A stretch of 64,000 bases of DNA from Gemmatimonadota bacterium (lineage in GTDB: Bacteria; Latescibacterota; UBA2968; UBA8231), in assembly GCA_018660835.1 (NCBI GenBank), contig JABJJN010000053.1:62001-126000 (forward strand), written 5' to 3'. Below, piece by piece: positions 27,344-36,560 of this stretch. Below the pieces are notes generated by a model. It saw only the letters and a program-made list of their open reading frames with translations, was not told the DNA's origin and ran no database searches. The first letter of the stretch is position 1; the number at the start of each line of letters is the position of its first letter. A program made the translations under genes and the position numbers.

Positions 27344-28540
27344 GTGACGATTCCGCTCAACGATCTCAAAGGACTGATGCCCGACCAGCTGCGTCAGATT
27401 GCCACCCAGATGGGCGAGCCCGCCTACCGTGGTGATCAGCTGTTCGAATGGCTTCAGGTTCACCAGGAAACGGACCTCACGAAGATGACGAATCTGCCCG
27501 CAAGCTTTCGTCACGCTTTGCTCGAGGCGGGCGCCGGGACACCCGCTCTTCACCTGGTGGAAACCAGCGCTTCAGGGTCAGGCAAGGCGGTGAAATTCCT
27601 CTTCGACCTGGGGAATGACTCGTCTGGACAAAACCAGGGGCAGGTGGAGGCGGTGTTGATCGTCGACGGTGACCGTCGAACGGCGTGTCTATCATCCCAG
27701 GTCGGCTGCGCCCTCGATTGTAAATTCTGTGCGACGGCGAAGATGGGTTTTCTGCGGAATCTGACGGCGGGGCAGATCGTCGAACAGGTTCACATGCTGC
27801 ATCAGGAGGCCCGGCGCCGCGGGGAGCGGCTGACAAATATCGTTATGATGGGCATGGGAGAGCCGCTGCTCAACTATGAGGCCGTCGTATCTGCCCTGCG
27901 GCTTGCACGAGCAACAGAAGGGGAGGTCAGTATTGGCGGGCGTAAGATGACCGTTTCTACGGCTGGCCACGTTCCTGGCATCCTGCGATTGGCGGAGGAG
28001 GAGGATCTGAACGTGGGTCTCGCGATTTCCCTCAATGCGACCGAAGATGAGACGCGCTCACGGATTATGCCGATCAACCGGAAATGGCCCATCGCCCAGT
28101 TGCTGGCAGCCGCGGCGGTCTACTTCGATCGCAAAGGCCGACGAGTGACGTTTGAGTATGTGCTGATGGACGGCGTAACAGATCTCGATGAAGACGCTGA
28201 TCGTCTCGCTGCCCTGACCACGTCCATTCCCTGCAAGATCAACTTGATTCCATACAATGAGCTCGACCCTGACCTACACCGAAGTGACCTACACCGAAGT
28301 GACCTACACCGAAGTGACCTACAAGGAAGTGATCAGGGCCTGCAAGGAAGTGACCAGGTTTTCCGGCGGCCCTCCTCGGCCCGCGTGGATCGATTTACCC
28401 GCAGACTCAAGCAGGCCACGCAACATACGGTGACAAGGCGTGACAGTCGTGGCCGTGACATCGATGCTGCCTGTGGGCAGTTGTATCGGCGCGTCAAAGA
28501 AGAACAAGGGCAGCAATCTCTGTCACCCGCGACTGCCTGA
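27344..28540 (+). CDS. rlmN: 23S rRNA/tRNA (adenine-C2)-methyltransferase RlmN
   Basis: 'SSQVGCALDCKFCATAKMGFLRNLTAGQIVEQV', 'NIVMMGMGEPLLNYEAV', 'NLIPYNE', 'RDSRGRDIDAACGQL'. Confidence 0.95.
   Translation: MTIPLNDLKGLMPDQLRQIATQMGEPAYRGDQLFEWLQVHQETDLTKMTNLPASFRHALLEAGAGTPALHLVETSASGSGKAVKFLFDLGNDSSGQNQGQVEAVLIVDGDRRTACLSSQVGCALDCKFCATAKMGFLRNLTAGQIVEQVHMLHQEARRRGERLTNIVMMGMGEPLLNYEAVVSALRLARATEGEVSIGGRKMTVSTAGHVPGILRLAEEEDLNVGLAISLNATEDETRSRIMPINRKWPIAQLLAAAAVYFDRKGRRVTFEYVLMDGVTDLDEDADRLAALTTSIPCKINLIPYNELDPDLHRSDLHRSDLHRSDLQGSDQGLQGSDQVFRRPSSARVDRFTRRLKQATQHTVTRRDSRGRDIDAACGQLYRRVKEEQGQQSLSPATA
28271..28330 (+). repeat. Tandem repeat, 15-bp unit GACCTACACCGAAGT (three identical copies + one degenerate), in frame within rlmN
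   Basis: Copies at 28271-28285, 28286-28300, 28301-28315 identical; 28316-28330 GACCTACAAGGAAGT; encodes (DLHRS)n. Confidence 0.97.
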
Positions 28541-29039
28541 ATCGCCGGTGCGCGCCCGTGGACATCTTGTGGGTGGTCTTGTTACCGGATCCGGGATAGC
28601 AGGGATTGGGATTCTCGTGGGGCAGATCCCCAGCGTGCTACACCCTCACTGGTGGGCCGTTGCCGCAACGGCTGTATTTTTCTCGCTGTTCCCTGACGTC
28701 GACACAGATTCTCTGCCAGCCAGGTGGTTCTATCGATTTGTTGTGTTGGGGCTCATCGCGCTTGCCCTGACGGGGCAACAGCGACTGGGTTTGTCGCTGG
28801 CCATTCTATCGATGTTGCCACTGCTGGACCATCATCGAGGTTGGACGCATGGTCGCTGGATGCCGTTGATCGCGCCGGCGATACTGGGCGTGGGAGCCAC
28901 TCTGGCCTGGCGTGAAGAAATCTCGCCCGAATGGTTCGCTCCACTCGACATCCTCTACTACTCTGCTGCCGTCCTGGGCTGGTACACCCATCTTCTGCTG
29001 GACGGGCTCTTTCGCCTGTTCCCTCAAGATTTGGACTGA
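28440..29039 (+). CDS. YdjM/DUF457-like membrane-bound metal-dependent hydrolase
   Basis: 'GHLVGGLVTG', 'FFSLFPDVDTDSLPARWFYR', 'LLDHHRGWTHGRWM', 'LGWYTHLLLDGLF'; start could be as late as the 'ARGHLVGG' region. Confidence 0.75.
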   Translation: MTVVAVTSMLPVGSCIGASKKNKGSNLCHPRLPESPVRARGHLVGGLVTGSGIAGIGILVGQIPSVLHPHWWAVAATAVFFSLFPDVDTDSLPARWFYRFVVLGLIALALTGQQRLGLSLAILSMLPLLDHHRGWTHGRWMPLIAPAILGVGATLAWREEISPEWFAPLDILYYSAAVLGWYTHLLLDGLFRLFPQDLD

Positions 29040-29078
29040 ATCCAGCAACTGTCAGCGGCTTTAGCTGTCGTCGCAGCT

Positions 29079-29465
29079 TTAGCTGTCGTCTTCCTGAGGT
29101 TCCACTTCCTCGTCGTCGTCGCCACGGCGCTTGTCGACGAATCCCTTGATTTTGGATACCGCATCTGGGACCATTTCTACCAGCTGGCCCCAGCTGACTT
29201 CCTTTTCCTTAAGTGTCATCATCTCCACCTTGCCATCCGCGTGGACGACGATGAATCCGATCGGCTCGACACTGGCACCGCCTCCCGTCCCGGCATGTTG
29301 CTTGCCCTCGCCGCCGCCTGCACCGAATCCCATGGAGATCTTAGACACAGGAATCAGTGTGACTGGACCTGCGGTAACAGGTTCGCCAACAACGGTCTGG
29401 GTCTGCACGATGTGGTGAAGTTCGCCGAGGACGCGTTCCACCAGCGATTCGAGAGATGTAGCCAT
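29079..29465 (-). CDS. GerW/YtfJ-family protein
   Basis: 'SLVERVLGELHHIVQTQTVVGEPVTAGPVTLIPVSKISMGFGAGGGEG...GGGASVEPIGFIVVHADGKVEMM'. Confidence 0.88.
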   Translation of the reverse strand: MATSLESLVERVLGELHHIVQTQTVVGEPVTAGPVTLIPVSKISMGFGAGGGEGKQHAGTGGGASVEPIGFIVVHADGKVEMMTLKEKEVSWGQLVEMVPDAVSKIKGFVDKRRGDDDEEVEPQEDDS

Positions 29466-29474
29466 TGAGTCCTT

Positions 29475-30353
29475 TCAGTCAGTTACAGCAGACAGTGTAC
29501 GAGCCGTCTGCCGCAGCCGCCACCAGCGGCGCAGCCAAAGATATCCTGCACTGACGGCAAAACGTCCAATACTGGCCAGCAGTCGCGCAAGAGAAAGGTG
29601 CAGTCGCACGCTCGCCCGGCCATGAGAAACAGGACGCACGAAGTCGGCACCAATGTCGACGCGGGCCCACTTCGGCAGGAAGGGGAGAACCGCTTGAACT
29701 TGCCCCACCAGTTTCCCTGTCGCCGCCGCGTCAGCGAGGGCGATCGTTGCATCCACCTGCAAACGCCGCAGCCCCACGATCCGCAATAGTCGTTTCAGGA
29801 GACGGACTGTGGGAGGCAGAAAGGGGCGGAACTCTGTCCAACCCTGGGATGCCCGCGTCAGCAGACCTGTCTTTTGCGGGAACGATTCTTTCTTGTCTGT
29901 GTCCAGGTTTTCGGGGGTTTGTGGCCCCTTGCCCTTTGCATCGTCTCTGCTTGACATTGGCGAAATGCTCGCTGCCGGGACCGGCGCAGGTGTTTGCCGG
30001 GTGACAAGTGGAGTCGTGGTCGTTGTCGCTACGGATGACAACGGACCCTCTTCAGAGGACGTGAGCAGTTCTCGGCGGTAGAGGCTGATTCTACCGAGGA
30101 GCAGAACTCTTGCTTCCCAGGCATCGGTTGTCTGCCGCAGTTCAAGGCCGAGGGCGCCAAGCCAAGGCGCGATGAGGGCCGAAATATCCGGCGTCGCTTC
30201 CGGATCGGCTCCCCGGCGGGCATCCACGTGGATGACGACGGGTACCAAGATGATAGATGCGAGCAGACCCAGAAGTCCCGCCACGAGCAGCAGCAGCAGC
30301 TGCAGTGCCGTTAGCAGGCAGCTGAGTAGGATGGGCACAATGTCAGCGATCAT
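29475..30353 (-). CDS. DUF2953-domain membrane protein (YtfI-like)
   Basis: Adjacent and co-directional with the GerW gene; N-terminal TM plus 'PTVRLLKRLLRIVGLRRLQVDATIALADAAATGKLVGQVQAVLPFLPKWARVDIGADF' DUF2953-like. Confidence 0.7.
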   Translation of the reverse strand: MIADIVPILLSCLLTALQLLLLLVAGLLGLLASIILVPVVIHVDARRGADPEATPDISALIAPWLGALGLELRQTTDAWEARVLLLGRISLYRRELLTSSEEGPLSSVATTTTTPLVTRQTPAPVPAASISPMSSRDDAKGKGPQTPENLDTDKKESFPQKTGLLTRASQGWTEFRPFLPPTVRLLKRLLRIVGLRRLQVDATIALADAAATGKLVGQVQAVLPFLPKWARVDIGADFVRPVSHGRASVRLHLSLARLLASIGRFAVSAGYLWLRRWWRLRQTARTLSAVTD

Positions 30354-30550
30354 GCACGGCCACTCATCTTGGGAAAATCGTGGTCATTGTGTATCGAGGA
30401 ACCTAGTCTGCGACGCGCAAAAGAGTCAAGAAAAGCTGCGGTGCCATATCCGAGCCTGTGCCTCCGATTCTGCTCCTTGACAGTCTTCTCAGGCCATGTT
30501 AAGGTAGAATGACGCAAGTGCATGTGTCTAAAGGAGTTCAAGCGAATTTG

Positions 30551-32281
30551 ATGGGGCCCTCCAGAGCCAGGCATAGCGTTCATTTATCGATGCAGTTAGG
30601 TGCTGCCTTGCTACTTGCTCTTGGTGCCGCTCACCCTGTGGCGGTCGGTGCGCTGAGTTCCGCCTCGGCGAGATTCGATCCGCCCAAGGTCGCAGCTGGC
30701 ACATCCCAGTCTGTCGCGCTACTTGTGACGTATTTCCCTGGTAACGGGGAAGCTGTGACGGCATCGACCATCGACCTGCAGCAGGGGGCGACGATCCTCG
30801 CCGCCACATCCAGTCGCGGGCGAGTGCAGCACACGTCAGACCAGATGATCCTCGACTATCTACATGCACCGATCGGTTCGGTTCAGACCGACACCTTGCT
30901 GTTGCAGATTGCAGCAGGTGTCGTGGACAACGTCTCCTGGGCGTCGACGTTGGTAACGACTCTGGACACCGATTCGCAAGCATCACATCGGGCTGAATGG
31001 TCCCTGCCAGTTGCAGCTCCACTGCAAACTCGATGGAGCGTAGCTCCCGATCAATGGTATGTCGGTGAGACAGTGGAACTTCAGGTGGCCCTCATCAATG
31101 ATGACACGCGCCCGCTGGAAGGCATCTGGCTTGCCTGGCCACACCGAGTCAGGGGAGACTCGGTGACGGTCGATTCGCCTGTGATCGTCGGAGGAGAACA
31201 AGCGACCCTTGGCTACACGGCGCACATTCTCCCTCGCCCCCTGACGGGATTGGGCGAAGTGATGGATCAGGGACGACTCACTCTGCGCGGGACCATTTCC
31301 TCTGGCGGACTGCGGTCGAAGCTGAAGCCACTGCCGATTGACATCGTTCCTGTGCCCAGCCTCCGCGTCGAGGTTTCCGAGCCGCTGCGACGAAATCAGG
31401 AGGGAGCAGCACAGTGCGTCTGGACGCTCAGTGGTACCAGAGACTTGCAGGCGACTGATCTGCGAGTCTCGATAGATGGTCTCAACTCCATCGTCGTGTC
31501 CGACACCGGGATGTCCAACGCACAAATTGAATTTGACGTTTCTACGGGAAGTGCCCAGATCATCCTGACGAACGTTGACCTGGTTCCAGGGGATACGCTG
31601 GCGATCCCTCTTCGCCTCGTACCCCGGCATACGGGACCTCTGGCATTTCGGCCAAGTGTAACCCCGGCAGATCGCCAACAGTCGATCGGCATCAGCCAGA
31701 CCGCCGTCGTCGCCGTGCTGGAAGACGAGAATCCCGGCGCAGGGAGGATTGCTTCGGCGCCGACCGATCTGGAATTGGCGCGCAGTGGTCTGGTGCGGGC
31801 CTGGACGCAAGCGCTGGGGCAACTGCCAATTGACGCTGGGGCTGCCGTGCGTTTGCAGGCGGAGGGGCGGCATGATGCGAATTGGATGGTGGAGGAGGCG
31901 GTGACAACTGCACTGCTGCAACGTGGACATCGGTTGCCAATGGATGATGACACGACGACCTATGAGCTCGCCTTTCAGATCGCCACTTCTCAAGCGACCT
32001 ATGAACCCAGCGGATCCATCTGGAATCCCCTCGGCTCCCGTCATGCACGAGACGCTCAGGTTATCGCCCACGCACGCCTCCTGGATACGAAGGGACAGAT
32101 TCTATGGGCGCAGCGCGTTTCAACGCATAGCTGGGATAAGGTCGGTTCAGACGCATCCTCCTTGCTCGGCGGCGCCGACGCAGTTGACCAGGCCGTCGTG
32201 CCTGGTAATCAGCGCCCCTTGGAGGTCGGATTGTCAGGTCTTATCGTTGGCGGACTCTTTTTCGTATTCTTTTCACCGTGA
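30551..32281 (+). CDS. Hypothetical secreted protein with Ig-like/CARDB-like N-terminal half
   Basis: 590-aa ORF from 30509; SD AAGGAG at 30531-30536 favours ATG 30551; signal peptide-like segment. Confidence 0.6.
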   Translation: MGPSRARHSVHLSMQLGAALLLALGAAHPVAVGALSSASARFDPPKVAAGTSQSVALLVTYFPGNGEAVTASTIDLQQGATILAATSSRGRVQHTSDQMILDYLHAPIGSVQTDTLLLQIAAGVVDNVSWASTLVTTLDTDSQASHRAEWSLPVAAPLQTRWSVAPDQWYVGETVELQVALINDDTRPLEGIWLAWPHRVRGDSVTVDSPVIVGGEQATLGYTAHILPRPLTGLGEVMDQGRLTLRGTISSGGLRSKLKPLPIDIVPVPSLRVEVSEPLRRNQEGAAQCVWTLSGTRDLQATDLRVSIDGLNSIVVSDTGMSNAQIEFDVSTGSAQIILTNVDLVPGDTLAIPLRLVPRHTGPLAFRPSVTPADRQQSIGISQTAVVAVLEDENPGAGRIASAPTDLELARSGLVRAWTQALGQLPIDAGAAVRLQAEGRHDANWMVEEAVTTALLQRGHRLPMDDDTTTYELAFQIATSQATYEPSGSIWNPLGSRHARDAQVIAHARLLDTKGQILWAQRVSTHSWDKVGSDASSLLGGADAVDQAVVPGNQRPLEVGLSGLIVGGLFFVFFSP

Positions 32282-32318
32282 CAGGAACTGAACCAATCAG
32301 GGCGAGGATGGTGAGTCG

Positions 32319-32891
32319 GTGAAATTCCTGCTGGTTCCGCTGCTGATTATCGGTATGTTCGTGTCTTTCACGACAGCCATGTTAGCGATGTTGTTTTTCA
32401 CAGAGACAGTGAAATCGCCAGAGGAACTACAGGAAATCCTTAGCGGGGAGAATGATCCGAGTCGGCTCGACGCAAGTTTTGTCGACGAAGAGGACAAGCT
32501 GGGACAACTCGCATCTCTGCTGGAGACCTATCGCAGCGAATACGAGACAAAGCAGGACAGCCTGCAAGATCAGCTCGACAGCCTCGGCATGGCGCAGACG
32601 ACCCTCGCAGCGCGTGAGACCGCTCAGACTGCTCTTGAGGTCGCTTTTGGTAAGACGACCGATTCGACGATGGTTGCCCTCCGTAAGGAGCGAATTGCCG
32701 AGTTGGCAACGTTCTACAACAAGCTGAAACCGGCACCTGCAGCCGAGATCCTGCAAACCGGTACGCTCGACGATACAACAGTGGGATTACTGATGCGCCA
32801 ATTACAGGCGCAGCACATGGCCAAGATTATGGCCGCAATGGACCCGGAATTCGCTGCTCAGATCACGAATCTGATGAAGGAACTGGAGTGA
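32319..32891 (+). CDS. Membrane-anchored coiled-coil protein with MgtE-N/MotE-like C-terminal domain
   Basis: N-terminal TM, long coiled coil, 'LATFYNKLKPAPAAEILQTGTLDDTTVGLLMRQLQAQHMAKIMAAMDPEFAAQITNLM'. Confidence 0.7.
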   Translation: MKFLLVPLLIIGMFVSFTTAMLAMLFFTETVKSPEELQEILSGENDPSRLDASFVDEEDKLGQLASLLETYRSEYETKQDSLQDQLDSLGMAQTTLAARETAQTALEVAFGKTTDSTMVALRKERIAELATFYNKLKPAPAAEILQTGTLDDTTVGLLMRQLQAQHMAKIMAAMDPEFAAQITNLMKELE

Positions 32892-32976
32892 CATTTTTCT
32901 CTGATCACCTAACGTCGTCTGTTTGCACAGCTCTTTGGGGCGGTGCCAAACAGGGCGGGACTGCTACGGAGTAGCC

Positions 32977-33285
32977 ATGGCTTGGGTATTCATCTGTATT
33001 GCCGTAGGAGCCGCAGGCTTCCTCGTTTTCATCGTCATCGACTATCTCAAGGTCTCGGCTGGCCTGAAGCCGAAGGCAGATCTGGCGAAGTCTGAGATTC
33101 GCGATTGCGAGACGAAGATCCAGTCGGAGCAGAATGCAACGAAGGACACCAAGGACCAGGTGGGTTCGCTGCAAAAGGAAATCGAGGAACTCGAGAAAGA
33201 ACTAGGTGAGTTGCAGAAGAAAGTCGACGAGTATCGCGAGCGTGAGAAGCGTCGTAAGCCGACGAAATTCAAACTCGAAGAGTAA
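32977..33285 (+). CDS. Small membrane-anchored coiled-coil protein
   Basis: ATG 32977; 'MAWVFICIAVGAAGFLVFIVIDYLKV' TM then heptad-rich Lys/Glu coiled coil. Confidence 0.65.
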   Translation: MAWVFICIAVGAAGFLVFIVIDYLKVSAGLKPKADLAKSEIRDCETKIQSEQNATKDTKDQVGSLQKEIEELEKELGELQKKVDEYREREKRRKPTKFKLEE

Positions 33286-33321
33286 TGTCAGCCGATATTC
33301 TTACACTTTAGTCAGCTCAGA

Positions 33322-33352
33322 GGCGTCACCGGGAGACATTCGGTGACGCCTT
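33322..33352. terminator. Intrinsic terminator
   Basis: 10-bp stem GGCGTCACCG (33322-33331)/CGGTGACGCC (33341-33350) followed by TTCTCTTT; between convergent genes. Confidence 0.75.
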
Positions 33353-33377
33353 CTCTTTGCCCCGCTCGCCGTATCAG

Positions 33378-35486
33378 CTAGAAGCGTTGTTGACGACGTG
33401 TGGGTGTTTCTGCGACGCCGTGCAGGGGACAACCAATAGGTGGAATCCCGTCAGCAAGGAAGATCTCGTCTGCTTGACGCGGACAGTAGCGGGTTGCCAG
33501 TTTGTGACTGTCCGCGCAGACGGGTTGATAGGCGACCAGTTCTTCTGGATAGTCGAAGGTCTCCCTGCGGCGATCTCGGTAGCGCTCAACCTCGTTGTAG
33601 GTATCCTTCATGAATCCCGCCCACATAGGCAGGGCGGCGGAGGATCCTGCCTGTCGGGCCAGCGTGTGTGTTGGATCGTCGACGCCAACCCACACGCCGG
33701 CGACCAGATGCGGCGTGAAGCCAATGAACCAGGCATCTCGATAATCGTTGGTCGTGCCCGTCTTGCCCGCTGCGGCGACCCGGAAGCCGTAGCGTGTTCG
33801 TGCGCCGTAGCCGGTCCCACCGGCTTCATCCATCACTGAGCGCATCAGATCCGTCATAACGACGGCCACAGATGGCCGCAGGACCTCGCGTCGAACGGGC
33901 GTGGATTCGAAGATTATGTTCCTGTCGGCATCCGAAATTGAAGAGATCCCGGATGGCGCTACATGGATGCCCTTGTTGGGAAACACAGCATAGGCAGCAA
34001 CCATCTCCAGTAGGCGCACGGAGGACACGCCGATGCCGATGGCGTATACCTCCGGAATGGGTGACGTGACACCCATGGCCCGTGCATACTGTCGGACACG
34101 TCCCGGGCCAATCTCGCGCGCCAGCTTCACAGCGATGATGTTACGCGACTCCTTGAAGCCCTGACGCAGTGTCATCGGCCCCTTGAACTTGCGATCGTAG
34201 TTCTCCGGGTCCCAGCGGTCACCATTCTGCTCCTCCACGACGATCGCATTGTCATCGAAGACATCCACCGGAAAGCGACCATTGTCGATGGCAGCAGTAT
34301 AGACGAAGGGTTTGAAAGAGGATCCCGCCTGTCGCAGTGCTTGTGTGGCGCGATTGAACTCGCTCTCGCGGAAATCACGTCCACCGATCATAGCCAGAAT
34401 GTGGCCCGTCGTCGGATCCATCGCTACGAAGGCTGCCTGCACGATCGGAGGATTGGCGGCCTCTGCTGAATCGGCTGGTTCGAAGGCGGCATCGACTTTC
34501 TGCTGCACTTGGTTCAGGCGCACATTGAAGTGGCGTTCGGCAATCTGCTGAAGTTGTGCGTCAATCGTCGTCTGCACGGAGAAGCCATCGCGATAGAGGG
34601 CGCCGCCATATTCCTCATTCAGGCCTTTGCGCAGATACTCCACAAAGTAGGGCGCCAGGCCATAGGTATCGGCCCGCTGTCCTCTGCGAGCATGAACTGG
34701 CTCGTCCTTCAGCCTCTGGTATTGAGCCTTGGTCAGTTTGCCCGCGCGGATCATGTTGAGCAGCACGAGATTGCGACGCTCGAGGGCTCTGTCCGGATTT
34801 ACATGGGGACTGTACGTGTTTGGCGCCTTGAGCAGTCCCGCCAGCATGGCGCATTCCTCCACCTGGAGGTCGCCGATCTCCTTGTCGAAATACAAACGCG
34901 CCGCCGACTTGAGCCCCCATGCATCATGACCGAAGAAAACGGTGTTCAGATACATCACCAGAATCTCGCGTTTTGTATACAGTCGCTCCACGTGAACGGC
35001 GACGATCTGCTCACGAACTTTGCGGGCATACGAACCGAGCACCTCTTCGAGAGAGTCGTTCGATCGCTGCCCACCCACTTTCTGATACAGATTCCGCGCC
35101 AGTTGTTGGGTAATCGTGCTGGCGCCTTCTTTGGTGGGGTCGAGGAAGCGGATATTCCGAATGATGGCGCCAAAGATCCGACGCAGATCAATACCCCAGT
35201 GTGTGAAGAAGCGGCGATCCTCAATCGAAATCAGGGCATCGCGCATGGCCAGAGGGATCTCGTCAAACTCGCGGATGATCTCGCGATTCTCCTCGCGGAA
35301 ATCCATCAAATGCTGACCATCTGCGGCGTACACGCGTGTGACGCGTTTTGGCTGCGTGGTCTCCAACTCGTCAATATTCGGCAGATTGCTGCTGAACATG
35401 GCATAGACCAGTACTGCACCTACGGCGTAAAGACAGGTGCACACGATGCCCGCCAGGGCTATTTTCATTACGAGAATACGATTCAT
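33378..35486 (-). CDS. Penicillin-binding protein 1A (transglycosylase/transpeptidase)
   Basis: 'ALISIEDRRFFTHWGIDLRRIFGAIIRNIR...GASTITQQLARNLY', 'RQAGSSFKPFVYTAAIDNG', 'AAGKTGTTNDYRDAWFIGFTP'. Confidence 0.96.
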   Translation of the reverse strand: MNRILVMKIALAGIVCTCLYAVGAVLVYAMFSSNLPNIDELETTQPKRVTRVYAADGQHLMDFREENREIIREFDEIPLAMRDALISIEDRRFFTHWGIDLRRIFGAIIRNIRFLDPTKEGASTITQQLARNLYQKVGGQRSNDSLEEVLGSYARKVREQIVAVHVERLYTKREILVMYLNTVFFGHDAWGLKSAARLYFDKEIGDLQVEECAMLAGLLKAPNTYSPHVNPDRALERRNLVLLNMIRAGKLTKAQYQRLKDEPVHARRGQRADTYGLAPYFVEYLRKGLNEEYGGALYRDGFSVQTTIDAQLQQIAERHFNVRLNQVQQKVDAAFEPADSAEAANPPIVQAAFVAMDPTTGHILAMIGGRDFRESEFNRATQALRQAGSSFKPFVYTAAIDNGRFPVDVFDDNAIVVEEQNGDRWDPENYDRKFKGPMTLRQGFKESRNIIAVKLAREIGPGRVRQYARAMGVTSPIPEVYAIGIGVSSVRLLEMVAAYAVFPNKGIHVAPSGISSISDADRNIIFESTPVRREVLRPSVAVVMTDLMRSVMDEAGGTGYGARTRYGFRVAAAGKTGTTNDYRDAWFIGFTPHLVAGVWVGVDDPTHTLARQAGSSAALPMWAGFMKDTYNEVERYRDRRRETFDYPEELVAYQPVCADSHKLATRYCPRQADEIFLADGIPPIGCPLHGVAETPTRRQQRF

Positions 35487-35527
35487 AGCTGCTGTAGTTG
35501 TCGAGTCATTTACCGGAGGAATGAATT

Positions 35528-36481
35528 TTGACAGGGGATTGGCCCGTCGCTCTGGGTATTTTGGTTGTTGGCGTCATCTGGATTCAGATCTTCGTTGACT
35601 ATCGTCGAAAACTTGGCAAGATCATGCCGACTGTTTCTCAAGTGTCGACGCGGCGCAACGAAATTACCAAAGAAATCGATGATGGGGCGACGGCACTCCA
35701 GTCGATTACTGGAAAGATGGCGTCGTCCCGCAAGGAACTCGATGATCTGGAGGAAAGGCGTATCGAGTTGCAGCTGCAACTCAATCCACTTGAAATGCTG
35801 ATGATTCCAGCCGGTCGCCTGCGAATGGGCACGAACACTCCAGGGCGCGAGGATGAGAACCCGGAACATTTAGTCAGCGTAAAAGCATACTACATCGATA
35901 AGTATGAAGTGACGAATCTGCAATACAAGGAATTCGTCCAAGTAACGGGCCATCGTTCACCAAGTCATTGGCGCAACAACACATTCCCTGATGCGCGATT
36001 GGCCGACCACCCTGTCGTCAACGTGTCCTGGGATGACGCCAAGACATACTGCGACTGGGTGTGTAAACGTCTACCCAGCGAGGCCGAGTGGGAAAGAGCG
36101 GCATTGGATGATGGTCGCAATGAGTATTCATGGCGTGGCTCATCCAACGCGGACAACGCGAATTTCGATAACCCGGACGGCAAGACGACGCCCGTCGATC
36201 GTTATCCTAATGGCAAATCGGGTCTCGGTGCCTGGGATATGTGCGGCAACGTCAGTGAATGGGTCGCTGACTGGTATGATTCCAAATACTACCAGACAAG
36301 TCCGGAGAGTGACCCCAAGGGCCCCGATGGTGGTCATCAAAAGTGTCACCGTGGTGGTGGCTACCACGAGAATCGCATGGGGGTTCGCGCCAAGAGTCGT
36401 CACATGGCCATGTCCAGCGTCTCCAATGACTACATCGGCTTCCGCTGCGCACTCGATGAGTCGCTGGAAGAAGAAGACTGA
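35528..36481 (+). CDS. Formylglycine-generating-enzyme (SUMF1/EgtB)-family domain protein with N-terminal TM and coiled coil
   Basis: 'MIPAGRLRMGTNTPGREDENPEHLVSVKAYYIDKYEVTNLQYKEFV...VNVSWDDAKTYCDWVCKRLPSEAEWERAA...WDMCGNVSEWVADWY...RGGGYHEN...IGFRCA'; TTG start after GGAGGA. Confidence 0.92.
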   Translation: MTGDWPVALGILVVGVIWIQIFVDYRRKLGKIMPTVSQVSTRRNEITKEIDDGATALQSITGKMASSRKELDDLEERRIELQLQLNPLEMLMIPAGRLRMGTNTPGREDENPEHLVSVKAYYIDKYEVTNLQYKEFVQVTGHRSPSHWRNNTFPDARLADHPVVNVSWDDAKTYCDWVCKRLPSEAEWERAALDDGRNEYSWRGSSNADNANFDNPDGKTTPVDRYPNGKSGLGAWDMCGNVSEWVADWYDSKYYQTSPESDPKGPDGGHQKCHRGGGYHENRMGVRAKSRHMAMSSVSNDYIGFRCALDESLEEED

Positions 36482-36560
36482 AAAATCCAGAGGCCCTGGT
36501 TGATGCCAGGTCGCTGATTCAGGCGTTCCATCCGATCGCTGTGTGCAATGCGCATCCAGT

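Noticed and set aside
30477-30508. TTGACA box as a sigma-70 promoter for the 30551 gene
   Set aside because: TTGACA is present but the 17-bp-spaced -10 (TAAGGT) is poor, and TAGAAT is 22 bp away; not strong enough to annotate.
30983-32071. 362-aa minus-strand ORF antisense to the 30551-32281 gene
   Set aside because: Low-complexity, no recognisable domain; shadow ORF of a GC-rich coding region. The sense ORF has a signal peptide and fits the neighbours.
34509-35531. 340-aa plus-strand ORF
   Set aside because: Antisense to PBP1A, which has clear catalytic motifs.
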